64,000 nt of DNA. It comes from Geosiphon pyriformis. Its lineage: Eukaryota > Glomeromycota > Glomeromycetes > Archaeosporales > Geosiphonaceae. The stretch covers positions 1,723,569-1,787,568 of the forward strand of contig JAAOMT010000664.1 in NCBI GenBank assembly GCA_016748015.1, in the 5' to 3' direction. Shown in pieces: positions 1 through 10,811 of this stretch (the stretch's first letter is position 1; every line of letters starts with the position of its first letter). The notes under the pieces were generated by a model. It worked only from the letters and a program-made list of their open reading frames with translations. It was not told where the DNA came from and made no database searches. Made by a program: the position numbers and the translations under genes.

Positions 1-241
1 GTATGTTCTCAAGAAGATCTCTTTTAACTATTGTAATATTATAGTTCTCAAAGAGGTAGTTGTTGATTCGATTTTCGATGTATTGAAAAAGTGTTTTCTT
101 GAAAGCTATGATTCCGTTGCGTATTTCAAATCATTGTTTACAGTGTGTATAAATCGATTGATAGTACTCTAAGGTTGTAATGTCTGAGGCAGTTGCCACT
201 TTAAATTTGTTGCTGTGTTATTTCCATGGGAGAGCACCAAA
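1..241 (-). mobile_element. Ty3/gypsy element A, 5' leader and gag start (cut by window edge)
   Basis: This is the reverse complement of the leader and first gag codons of element D at 58412-58650, and the two align over almost the full length. Reading leftwards from the LTR end at 242, a primer-binding site starting TGGTGCTC lies at 239-224. The gag start follows about 210 bases later. The gag initiator, ATG in element D, reads ATA here (31-29), so this copy has probably lost its start by a G-to-A change. The rest of the element lies outside the window. Confidence 0.85.
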
Positions 242-1226
242 TGTTACCAGAGGTTTTTGGTCTCTTTTCTGTAATGTTGTTGATACTTATTTGCTGTGAA
301 TTCACGTTTTTTGGATGTGGTTGAACCTCCAGTAACTGAATTTTTAACTTCAAATTATCTCCTATAATTTGAACTTGCTGGGCTTATGAATGGAATGGCC
401 AATTCTGTGCCAGTTGCTTTATGTAGTTACATTGTAGTAAATGTCAACTCTTTCCCAGGAATTGCTCATCTGAAAGCTCACTAAAAATGTGTAGTTACTT
501 TTGCTGTGAAAGTTAACTCTTCTACAGAAATCTTGTCTGTAGGCTACCCTAATAATTGTAATAAGAAAATAAAAGAAAATAAAAGAAATATAAAAGAAAT
601 AGGATTTTATCAAAGAAAACGTTTTCTATCCAGGCCTGGAGTCACTAACAGTTTACTGAAATTGGTAGCTAATCAATTTCAAAACGTTAATTGGGTTTTG
701 AGGATTTTCCAAGTGCAATAATTTAAAGAATTTGGTTTTTCGAATTTATTTGATATTTATTTCTTTTTGTGTGTATAAAAACGGTTTTTAAGAGATAAAT
801 CTAAAGTAAGATATATTTTCTCGAAGAGAGAAGCTCTTCTTTTATACAACTTGTTGTAACACTATTCTATGAACTTGAACTTTGCTATTTTCTACAATTT
901 TGCTGAACTAAAGATACATTTCGGCAAACTACAAGTTATTTCGGCAAACTATTAGATATTTCAGTGAATTATCAATTATTTCGGTGAATTTCTACAAATT
1001 TTGGCAAACTTCTGAATGTTACATAGTTCGGGGTATTGCATGATTGATCATCGCAATTAGGTTACATTTGTGTTGTGTACAATTTGGGTTATTAATTAAA
1101 TGATAATTTCAGACATTTTTGCTAATGTAATAAGTGATCATTTGAAATGATAATATATGCTAATTAATGATAGGAATTATAAGATAATTTCATGCTAAAT
1201 AATATCTCTAATTTCATCTAGTAACA
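242..1226 (-). repeat. LTR of gypsy element A
   Basis: A 985-base long terminal repeat bounded by TGTTACCAG at the left and CTAGTAACA at the right, an imperfect terminal inverted repeat. It is the same family as LTRs B (3356-4325), D (57433-58411) and E (63525 onward). In element sense it reads right to left. It contains a TATAAAAG box near 838-850, a purine/pyrimidine hairpin just after it, and an array of TTTCGGCAAACT-like units at about 903-1018. It was inserted in LINE-1, whose coding sequence resumes at 1227. The other flank is outside the window, so the target duplication cannot be read. Confidence 0.88.
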
Positions 1227-2330
1227 CCAGCTATTTTGACATCCCTGAAAACAGACATAGCTTTCCAAAGCCACTTTTTAAAAACAAAGTTCTTACAAAA
1301 AGCTGTGTAAACTGCAACATTTGAAATACAAAAGGACAGAAACTGAGAAACACTTAAAAAGAAAACAGAAAGACCAGTAAGTACACCCCAAGCAGTGACA
1401 TGAACATTTAACAAGTGATAACACACAGAATTATCAACTATGCAAGAAAAGGCATGATCAGAAATCTCTATCTCATCACAATACAAACACAATACACTGG
1501 GGTAATATTTGTCATATAGGCACTTCTGAACAGCAACTGACAGCCAATGGTGTAAAGCTTTCATAAAATATGTGTGAGCACCAGCTATAGATTTACTAGT
1601 AAAACCAGCAGCCATGTGCAAGTTTGGATGCCATATCAATAATGAGTTAAGCCAATTAATGTCCAAGTACAGACTACTATCTAAGACTCTTGAACCTAAA
1701 CCAACTTCTTAGTGCACATGATGAATAAACTGAAAAACCCCATAAACAAAATGTCTAGAATTACCAGAAATAATATTATTTTTAGCTAAAATACAATGTT
1801 CTTTCACACAAAAAAGAAGACACTAAAAAGAAAGAAAAGCTGCATCAGTAAGTACATCAGTATGTTTATTACCCACAACACCTAAATAACTTTTTACTTT
1901 ATGCCAGTTAACATTCAAATTTTTTTTCCTAATAATGTTCACAATGTGCCAATGCTTGACCCAACAGCAATTTCAAAAATCTGGATAAACCAGACCTAAT
2001 TCCGAATTGCATGCATCTAAAGCAGCCTAACTGTCTATAAAGATACTAACTGAGCTAAGAAAAAGGACACACTTAAAAGCCAACACAATAGGCTGTAATT
2101 TAGCCAGAGTAGAAGACATTAGACCAAAAACACTGACCCCCAAATCCAAGCTTATATCCTCAAAAAAAACTGTAGCACCAGCTCTCATGTAAACACTTCC
2201 CAAACTCTTCAGAGATTCATTCATATAGACAAAAAAACTGTTAGTCTTAATACCTAGCAACCAATTGCAAATTAATCCAAACTCACTAGATTCCAAAATA
2301 TCTAAAGATTCAATACTACTCATGGAAGAG
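1227..2330 (-). pseudogene. LINE-1 ORF2 C-terminus: RNase H relic and zinc-binding domain
   Basis: Two ORF pieces, 2323-2027 and 1666-1214, correspond to the end of ORF2. The first aligns with the RNase H domain of LINE-2 at 22660-23060. The TDGS-type motif reads YMNES here and the AEL-type glutamate reads AKL, so two acidic active-site residues are gone. The second piece has the pattern C-x2-C-x6-D-H-x4-C (CLYC...DHAFSC), typical of the zinc-binding domain at the end of many LINE reverse transcriptases. The homologous histidine is Tyr in LINE-2. Stop codons separate the pieces. Confidence 0.75.
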
Positions 2331-3355
2331 AAACAGACAGAGAAAGAAGCTACACTCTTGAGAAAGTTAACAGAAAGCCTAAACCAATCAGAAATAGGGC
2401 CATGTGGGTCCAGCCTTTTTCAACATTTGAAAGTCCTTCAGTTAAAAATGGCTCTATTTTTATCATGAAGCTGTTCAATAAAAACAATACCATATTGCCA
2501 AAGGAACAGGAGAAACTTAAAATAATCAGACTTGCCAAGAACAGATAACATAGAAGTACCACCACGAAAATGGAAAAAATTGGTTACATAACCACTTAAA
2601 GACAGACCACACCCAAGAAAAACACAAACCATGTCTACCAAAAAATTATTAAAAGCACTAACTTTGATATGAGCTAGAAAGACCAAAGAGTGGAGTGAAC
2701 TTCAAGACAGAATCTGCAAGTTATGAAACCTGTACAAAAACAACTGACCCAAAATTCCAACAGAATTTGCAAAACACACAATGGAAGCAACTTTGCTTTT
2801 AGTCTGGACTTGCTTAAAAGTTTTTAAACCATACAATAAAGAATGATAAAGTGCATTATTGGGAAAATCAAGAGACAGACTGGATTTCAGCTTTAAGCCT
2901 CTACAAATCAAAGAATCTCACTTATTACACACACTGATAGGAACAAAACTGAACTGCATTTTGTAGCAGATAAGGGAGTGGAGAACTGCCAACACCAGAT
3001 AAGAAAACTGTTTATCACAAATGGTTTTTCTTAAGACCAAATTGGTAAAAAATTTGACATTAGAATCAGCTTTAGCCAGACTAGACTTTGACAAACTCTT
3101 AGTTGACAAAAAAATCCCTATGTAGCAATAAAACTCTTCCTTCTTGGCAATGAAAATAGGTGAATCACTGATAGACAAATTAGAACATGCAACTCTGTAA
3201 TTAATAAGAATTACCACTGTTTTGTTATTATTAATAGAAATGTTATTGATCCAAAAAAATTCACTAACAACATTGAAAATGTATTGGATTGCAGCTTGGC
3301 TGCTACCAATCCAAATTGTGTCATTAACAAAAGCACCAGCAGTAAGAAAAGACGT
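2330..3355 (-). pseudogene. LINE-1 ORF2: C-terminal half of reverse transcriptase
   Basis: Minus-strand pieces 3217-2918, 2911-2702 and neighbours align with LINE-2 RT at 21540-22490. The catalytic YxDD box appears at 3333-3322 as FVND, so Asn replaces the first aspartate. The same replacement is present in LINE-2 and LINE-3. The following IPIN-type, thumb and connection segments can be followed through several stops and frame changes. The upstream half of the domain lies at 4326-5142, beyond solo LTR B. Confidence 0.8.
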
Positions 3356-4325
3356 TGTTACCAGTAGAATTTTAGCTATTAATTAGCATGAAATTACCCT
3401 TATAATTTCTATAATTCATTAGTATATTAATATCATTTCAAATTATCATTTATTATTTAATCAATTATCACATATTACGATTCAATTAAATAATCCAATT
3501 AGTATAACAGAAAGTAAAATGATCAAATTACACAATACCTTAAACTTTGTAACATTCAAAAATTCGCTGAAATTTACAGAAATTCGCCAAAATTTATAAG
3601 AAATTCGCCGAAATTATGAATAGTTCACCCAAATTAATCAATAGTTCAGCAAAATGTATCTTTAGTTTGCCGGAATTTGGGCAAAGAGAAAAAGTGCAAG
3701 TTCATAAACTAGTACTACAACAAGTTGTATAAAAGAAGAGCTTTTCTCTTCTTGAAAATGTATTTTACTTTAGATTTATCTCTTAAAACCGTTCCTATAC
3801 ACACAAAAAGAAATAAATATCAAATAATTCGAAAAACCAAATTCTTTAATTATTGTACTTGGAAAATCCCCAAAACCCAACTAACATTTCGAAATTGATT
3901 AGCTACCAATTTCAGTAAACTGTTAGTGACTCCAGGCCTGAATAGAAAACGTTTCTCTTGACAAAATTCTATTTCTTTTACATTTCTTTTATTTTTCTTT
4001 TCTTTTCTTATTACAATTATTAGGGTAGCCTACAGACAAGATTTCTGTAGAAGAGTTGACTTTCACAGCAAAGTAACTATACATTTTAGTGAGCTTCCAA
4101 ACAAGCAATTCCTGGGAAAGAGTTGATGTTTACTACAACGTAACTACATAAAGTAACTGGCATGGAATTGGTCATTCCACTTATAAGCCCAGCAGTTCAA
4201 ATTATCTCCTATAATTTGAAGATAAATTCAGTTATTGGAGGTTTAACTACTTCTAGAAAACGTGAATTCACAACAAACAGACATTAACAACATTCAAGAA
4301 AAGAGACCAAAAACCTCCGGTAACA
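3356..4325 (+). repeat. Solo LTR B (gypsy family A/D) with 4-bp target duplication
   Basis: A 970-base LTR from TGTTACCAG to CCGGTAACA with no internal region on either side. The bases ACGT occur immediately before (3352-3355) and after (4326-4329), a target-site duplication. Dropping one ACGT rejoins LINE-1 codons at the RT palm in frame. This is the expected product of LTR-LTR recombination that removed the internal part of a gypsy element. A TATA box (near 3729) and the repeated AATTCGCCGAAAT-like units (3560-3678) are well preserved, including several CpGs, so this copy is relatively young. Confidence 0.92.
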
Positions 4326-5142
4326 ACGTTAATCCAGCATGAGATTCCAAATAACTGGTTCTGACAACATAATAAGAGTTCAGCCTATATCCACATATGC
4401 TCTCTTGTTTCTTGACTTCACACAAAAGAGGATTATAAAATATGTGCCAAAGAAGTGGTAAGAACATCTCTCCTTGATCCAAACTATTATGCATCTGATA
4501 TTCAATTGTCAAACTAAAATCTGTCATTATCTTATTAACATGACCATTTTGAATGTTGCCAAAAAATCTAATGAACTTATCACACATCTTTATTTTAACC
4601 AAACTGTTCCTAAGATGCTTCTACTTAACAGAGTTGTAAGCCTTTCATATGTCTTGCAAAACCAGCCAGAGTTTATGGTTTTTTTTCAAAGCAGCTTTAA
4701 TAACCAAACCAACAGCAAAAATAAGAGATTGCATTAATGTACCCTTTAAAACTGAGAAATTGTCCCTATGTAAAACATCATAAGTGCTGCATGCCAAAGA
4801 AATCCTGTCTAAGAGAATCTTAAAAAAGATTTTGTGAGTAGTCTCAATCAAAGCAATAGGTTGGGTGTTCATAAGAACTCCTTTCTACTTATAAGGTTTA
4901 GGAATCATTAAGACCCAAGCTTTTTTCCAAGCATTAGGCACTAATTCATGAGACAAACATGAATTCAAAAGCACCAAAAGCATATTCAAGACCAATCTGT
5001 TGTAATGCTTCCAAAGCTCATTTGACACTCCAGAAAGACCAGCAGCTTTGTGATTAGGCAGATTAGAAATCACTCCAAGTAACTCATTGAAACTAATAGA
5101 ACACATCACATTAAAAAAAGCATCATCAAAAATGTACTCCAA
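4326..5142 (-). pseudogene. LINE-1 ORF2: N-terminal reverse transcriptase
   Basis: Minus-strand pieces 5142-4885, 4872-4645 and 4602-4326 give the fingers and first palm segment. They include the K-A-A-G-L-S-G-V motif (LINE-2 has KAAGLSGIPNKLW), the P-K-P-Y segment, and the region before the FVND box. Stops at the piece ends and small indels break the frame. The alignment continues directly into 3355 once solo LTR B is removed. Confidence 0.8.
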
Positions 5143-5159
5143 AGACCAATATTAATGAG

Positions 5160-6600
5160 ACCAATTATCAGAAAAATCTTTCACTATATTACACTTTCTG
5201 GTTTAGTTCTCCATAATAATGTTAACCTTGGTCTTAACTAGTTTGAGTTTCAGAATTAGTTCATTCTCAACTACCAGATGGTTCAAAATTACCTTTGAAA
5301 AAGACACTCTAGTACACTCCTAATTGTGTGATCTTTATTGACTGCAAAATTCTCTATCTGTCTATTTATAGCCAATTTGATTCTTGACTTCTCAGCTCAT
5401 AAAGACTTAGTAAGCTTAGAGACTTGATATGACTTTTATACACTGAAAAGAGCCGAGCATACATGATCAAAACTTGTACCAGAGTTTACCACATCCTGCA
5501 CAATTAAAGCCCTAATATTGTCCAAAGAATTCCAGTGTTTTATAAAGAAAACAAACCTACCAACATCCTCTTCACAAGAGGCTTTAGCAATTTTTGAGAC
5601 CAAAAGCTCCAGCTTATAAAACCTAAAAGATTTCTTGGTAAAAATACTATTAAAACTCTTAAATTATTTCTTCCTGAATACATTATTAACCAAAAGCATC
5701 ATAATCTTGCAAACTGTATTTTATATCATGTCCAAGTCCAAAAATTGCTCTAAAGAGACAAAATTATTAGAGAACATAACAGTATTGGCTGTTGTAGCAT
5801 TTTTAAACTTGTCTTACTTTGCATCATCAGCACTTTTAAAATCAAACTTCTAGTGATTCTTATTTGCCTGCTTGTGAAGAGAAGTCAACTGAGTGTTTAG
5901 CAAACTGCCCAGACCCACCAACACAGAAACTGCTTGATGATTAATGTTAAAGTGATTATTAATGTCTATGACATTGCAACTCACTACTGCACTGACTAAA
6001 TTTAATGAAACCAATACATAATCAATTGTTTTTTCCACACTCCTTGAATTTCTTCATGTAGGACTTTTTATGACCGAACTACCCACCAAAAAATTGACCA
6101 GTCTCAAATTGAAACACTTCTTAAAACTAGCACATTTTTGCAAATTGTCTTCATTGAAGTTACCACCAAGAATAATGAAAAAAGATTCATTAACAGCTTT
6201 CGCAATAAGAGAGTTGATTTCACCAGTTTGCAAAAACCAAATCACAGACAAAGCACCAGCATAAAACCCTAAGACTAACACAAAAAGTTTATTTTTGAAA
6301 AGTAGTTTAATAAACAGAAGCTAACCAGGTATCTCAGAAACTTTGCACACATGTCTTACTAAAGAAGAATCCATGATGATCACAACACCAGCACCCAAAT
6401 AACCAGATTCCAAACCAAAAGTAAACACCCACATACCATCAAATTTGTTGACAATCCAAAAGTGAATCTTCTTTTTTAGCTTCAATTCTATAAAAATAGA
6501 AATTAAATTGTCTTTGTCTTTGTGCCAATAAATAATATCATTCTGTTTTGCAGAATTGTTCATTTCTCTAACATTACACATAGCAATTTTCTATACCAGA
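5160..6600 (-). pseudogene. LINE-1 ORF2: APE-type endonuclease and linker
   Basis: Pieces 6581-6321, 6281-6054 and 6038-5850 make up an apurinic-endonuclease-like domain. Visible motifs are C-N-V-R-E-M-N near the start (family consensus CNVRG-N), G-G-N-F-N for the usual GDFN metal-binding motif, and T-I-D-Y-V-L-V-S. The expected SDH motif is replaced by N-H-F-N-I-N-H. The ORF2 start, ATGAG in LINE-2, reads ATAAG here next to the ORF1 stop at about 6605, so the initiator is lost. The stretch 5160-5850 is a degraded linker between endonuclease and RT. Confidence 0.78.
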
Positions 6601-6604
6601 CCAC

Positions 6605-8216
6605 TTATTGGGATGAAAGAAGCAAAAAATCACCCAAATCAGAACACAAACAATCCAATCTAACCAGCACCAAACTGATTGAAGCTTCTAAAAACACCAT
6701 CTTCGACTCTAAGCCATCTATCTTAGTAGTTAGAATCTTGGAGCTACTTAAACTAAAACCAGAAACATTATTATCAATAGCAGAGAAAGAGAAGACAAAA
6801 GACACTGACACACCATCCAAGATCATGTCTGAGTTCGAACCTGAAGCCAAAAATACAGAAACAGCTGAAGGAAGCACTTGAGAAACAGATGGCAGAGGCA
6901 CCAGTTCTACAAAACTCAACTTTTTCATAACACCAGAAACTTGATTGGCTAGAAGTTCCAAAGAGCATTCCAAAGACACCAAACAATCATACAAACTGGA
7001 AACACCAAGAGGAGCAAAGATATATGAAGAAGACATAGCACCAGAAAACAAACTAGTACTAGAAGAAACTGAAGGAACCACAAAAAAAGAAGAACCATTA
7101 GCAACTTGAGCCCAAGTTTTGCCACCAAAAGAAACTGGGCAAATAATGGGTGTTTGCTTTTTCTTATAAATGTTGGCCAAGCAAACCTGGTTCTAAGAAT
7201 TAATTACCTGTTTACTACAACCACCACAATTCTTACCCACTATACAATCAACTGAAATATGACCAAATTGTTTGCATTGAGCACAACAAGCCAAAGATAG
7301 ACCAGTCCAGCACAAATTCATATTCTTAAAAACTGGAATAGAACTAATAGCAGCCATTCTATATGCTTTATTCTCAAAACAAACCATTGCACATTTGTTA
7401 TGGGCATATAAACTTGGATTGCAACCAATAAAGCATGTTTTCTCATCATAAGAATTCAACAAGTTAGAAAGATTATGAGCAGTAGTTCCAACTGGTAGTG
7501 TATACAACAATGCTTAATATTGGTCTCTTGAAGTTCATAATTGTTTATTATTAATTGCCAAAGCCATACATACAGAATTTTTTCCCATAAAAACAGACCA
7601 TTTGGAAGCAATTGAACTAGCTACTTCAGATGATTCAAACTCTACTAAAGCCTTTTGCCACAAACCAATCAAACACATTTTGATTGATGCAATCTTTTCA
7701 AACTTAGAAAAAACAAACTCCACAGCCGATTTGGGAAAATCAACTGGAATTTCCTTGACAATTATTTTCTGATTTGAATGACTGCTTGGCTTTTTTACAT
7801 CATTATTTACCAAAATTTTCTCACAGATTGTTATTTCCTTAGTCTTATTTAAACTCAATTCCGAAATAAATAATGATTTGATAATCTTTGGGAATTTTGA
7901 GTAAGCAGAGGCTCTCCCAAAACCATCAACTTGATAAAAAATTTTTTTTATTGAAATCAATTTGTTACTAACAGTTTTTTTTGGAATAGCCAAAAGCTCA
8001 ATATCTAATGTGAATGATTTTACTGGCTTAAAGCTTCTCTTTTTCAAACATGTAACTTGACACTTAGCAGCTGATTGGAACCTTTAAACTTAGGAGAAAG
8101 AAGCTCCAAAATATCATTAATGTCACTTATATTATTAAAAAAAAGTTTCTTCAGTGATTGTCCCAAAATATACATTCTCATTTATGTCTTTTTTAGAGTT
8201 ATATCATCTATCATAT
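6605..8216 (-). pseudogene. LINE-1 ORF1: nucleic-acid-binding protein with CCHC knuckle
   Basis: Minus-strand pieces 8047-7535, 7510-7193 and 7180-6605 are the main part of ORF1. The first two contain RRM-like segments (KIIVKEIPVDFPKSAVEFV and LLYTLPVGTTAH). They are followed by a zinc knuckle C-A-Q-C-K-Q-F-G-H-I-S-V-D-C (C-x2-C-x4-H-x4-C) at about 7300-7240. The third piece is Ser/Val-rich with heptad-like leucines and probably forms the coiled coil that oligomerises LINE ORF1 proteins. Two stops interrupt the frame. The N-terminus continues at 15990-16340 beyond element F. Confidence 0.82.
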
Positions 8217-8917
8217 TGTTACAGGTTGGAGTAACAAGCTAACGGATAGCAAGGAAGAACAGTATTTTATGGTGATGGAAATAAACAAAGAGGATTCAAC
8301 TTCAAAAAGTGAATTGAATGAGTAAGGATTCAATGTGTGAGATCAGTCTCATAAAATATCTCAGTCGCTATTTTTTTCAAGAATAACCAGGGAATTTGAA
8401 GGTAGAAAGATAGTCCGTACTGTCAACAATTGATCACCGCTGGTATTAATTCTATGTCTTTACTTTGGCACTCTTAAAATTCAATATCAGGTATCAACTT
8501 GTGCTCTTCAGTCACGTTTATATAAATAGTCTTCAAATACTACAATTATTCAAACAGGGAAAGGCCAACAAGTAATCTTTTATCCTAAGATGTTCGGATA
8601 CTTGAAAGTAGGGAAAGAAAAATTAGCGATAAGAAAGTGATTGAGATGAAATTGTTATTTTATTTATTTGATTCTTGTCTGAGAAATGATTTTCTACAGC
8701 TAAGAAACTCATCGCTTATATAGCTAATGAAAGTGGTCAATGACCAGGTCAACAACTAGGTCAATAATCAGGTTAATAATTAGGTCAATAATTAGGTCAA
8801 CGGTCAGGTCATTAATTAGGTCAATAATCACTATCTAAAAATAGAGTGGCTAATTATATGACATCAATGGCTAATACATGTGATAACTAATAAAAATTAT
8901 GGGTTTCAACCATAATA
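8217..8917 (-). repeat. 3' LTR of gypsy element F (701 bp)
   Basis: Bounded by TGTTAC at the left and CATAATA at the right; the other LTR ends CATAACA, so the terminal TAACA has become TAATA here. It is nearly identical to 15253-15989 apart from scattered transitions and a 36-base length difference. That difference is explained by three fewer copies of a 12-base tandem repeat. The extra ORF after integrase ends 31 bases inside this LTR. Confidence 0.93.
8734..8829. repeat. 12-bp minisatellite in the 3' LTR, 8 units
   Basis: Eight consecutive 12-base units of the form AGGTCAATGATC, each with one to three substitutions. The homologous array in the 5' LTR (15770-15901) has 11 units. Confidence 0.93.
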
Positions 8918-9456
8918 TTATCCTTTCCAAAGAGATTGAGCTCTGGCGAAATCAAGCTATTTATAGAGTATTCTAATTGAAGGGTTTTGTCTAACTTAAA
9001 ACTAACTAGTTTGTTGAAGTCTTTTGTGAATAGAGTGTATAGTACTTGAGACAAAATAAGCTTTGTATCCAAGAGACCAAATCTTTGTATAAGAGTTTTG
9101 GCTCTTTTAGCAATGGTTAAAACTCTTGGGACATCTAATCGTATAATGCCCAAAATTTTCACTTGTATCTCTGAAGTTGTTTTCTTCATGAGCTTCATGT
9201 CTTCTATGATTTTACCAAGACAACCATAGAGTTCTAGTTGTCTTCCATATGACAAGTTTTTGTCTATGGGCAAGATTTCTTGTATTGTTTTTCCAATTGT
9301 GCTGAAAGGTGAAAGTATTGCTGCTGTTATGCTTTTCAGCAGGTATTTATCCATTTTGCCACCAATTTTTTCTCTTCTGGTAGTTGTTTTCTTTGGTCTG
9401 ATAACAGTGTGAGTTCCACTGTTGTCTGTTATGGTGGTTTGTTTTCCAATAGTCAA
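8887..9456 (-). CDS. Extra ORF downstream of integrase in gypsy element F (unknown function)
   Basis: A 189-codon ORF in a frame different from integrase. It begins after the integrase C-terminus and ends inside the 3' LTR. It has no stop over 570 bases, whereas gag and pol of the same element have several. The product is basic and largely helical, with no convincing signal peptide or membrane span, so an envelope protein is unlikely despite the env-like position. The reading frame stays open for some way upstream of 9456, and the first residue is uncertain. I do not recognise a family. It could be an accessory protein, a degenerated Pol tail, or a chance ORF. Confidence 0.5.
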   Translation of the reverse strand: MTIGKQTTITDNSGTHTVIRPKKTTTRREKIGGKMDKYLLKSITAAILSPFSTIGKTIQEILPIDKNLSYGRQLELYGCLGKIIEDMKLMKKTTSEIQVKILGIIRLDVPRVLTIAKRAKTLIQRFGLLDTKLILSQVLYTLFTKDFNKLVSFKLDKTLQLEYSINSLISPELNLFGKDNIMVETHNFY

Positions 9457-9683
9457 AGTAGCATTTGGATAGTTTTTGATCCAGTACTCATAGAGAGTAT
9501 AGAAAATGTTTTAAATGTTTTGATCCAGGAAATAATTGTTCATGTCGATTGAAGATACCTCTGTTTTGGGAATGGTGCATTTATTTATATCTGATTTTTG
9601 CTGATCATTTGGGTCGGTATTACCACAACAGGTAACCAATCAGGTTGTTTGTGATATTTCTTGAGTCGTGTGCCATGAACAGA

Positions 9684-10811
9684 TCAATTATTGAAAATTG
9701 TTCCATATTGATCTTGTAAGATATAAGAATCATTGTTCAAAACTTTGTTGACTATAAAGGGTCCTTTCCACTGGCTAGAAAATTTATCACCATAGACATT
9801 GTTTCTGTTTGAACGGTATTCTAAAACTAAGTCACCAACACTTAAGGAAAGTGTTTTATATGTTTTTTTTTTCTTAAGCTTCTTTTGGAATTGTTTTATC
9901 TTTTCAAAGGCAATTATTCGTACTTCTATTAATGAGTCAAGAATAGTACCAAGTCTTCTTTGCAAAATGTCTTTGTAATTTCCTATTGTTATTTCTTCAA
10001 AGGGTATTGTCTCAATGTCAGTTTCTATTGGTAGGGTTGCCATTCGTCCATAGAGTAGATAAAAAGATTCATAACTTGTTATGTCATGATTTACAGTTCT
10101 GTAGGTAAACAAAGCTGAAGGCAATACTTTGTCCCATAGGTTGGTTTCTTTACTGGTTTTGGCTAGGGTTTCACATAGTGTTCTATTGAAACGTTCTACT
10201 AGGCCATTTGTTTGGGGGTAATAAGAGGAAGAGAGTTTATGATGTATTCCCATTTTTCTGCAAAGTTCTTCAACCAGTGTATTGAGAAAAGCTCTTCTTC
10301 TATCAGATAAAAGTTCTTTGGAACAGCCATGGCGACAGATAATATCTTCATAAATGAAATTGGCAATTGAGACTGCTGTTTGATCTGGGGTGGCTCTTGC
10401 TTCTACCCACTTTGTAAGATAGTTAGTAGCTGTGATAATATATCTGTTGCCATCAAGAGTTACTGTTAAAGGTCCAACAACATCTATACCAATTCTGTCA
10501 AATGGTTGACCAACAGAGATCAGATAGATATTTTCCTTGTGATTGGGTTTTCCTCTTCTTTAACAGATATTACAGGTTTTAATGTATTCAGCAATGTCTT
10601 TTCTCAAGATAGGCCAATAATAGCGAGCTAAAGTTTTCTGAATCGTTTTTGTTTTTCTAAAGTGTCTAGCTAATAGATCAGTGTGCATATTGTAGATCAC
10701 AATTTCTCTTTCTTTAAATCTAATGACTCTCTGAGGGCAGTCAGGATCTTTTCTATTTCTTTTATATAACTGGTTTTGGTGAATCAAATAGAAATTTAAT
10801 TGTTTGCACAA
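9684..10811 (-). pseudogene. Gypsy F integrase
   Basis: Pieces 10811-10560 and 10253-9684, joined by the open stretch between them, encode an integrase. The N-terminal HHCC zinc-binding part has M-H-T-D-L-L-A-R-H-F and K-T-C-N-I-C. The catalytic core shows Asp in GIDVVGPL, Asp in LLSDRRRAF and Glu in TNGLVERFN, the D,D-35-E triad. The C-terminus ends with a GDLVL segment, an F-x-x-x-W-K-G-P-F-x-V module and an H-G-T-R-L-K-K-Y tail, as in gypsy integrases without a chromodomain. A stop after the zinc motif (about 10560) breaks the frame, but all catalytic residues I can see are kept. Confidence 0.85.

Noticed and set aside
8887-9456. Envelope gene of a gypsy-type retrovirus
   Set aside because: No signal peptide, membrane span or cysteine pattern; only the position is env-like.
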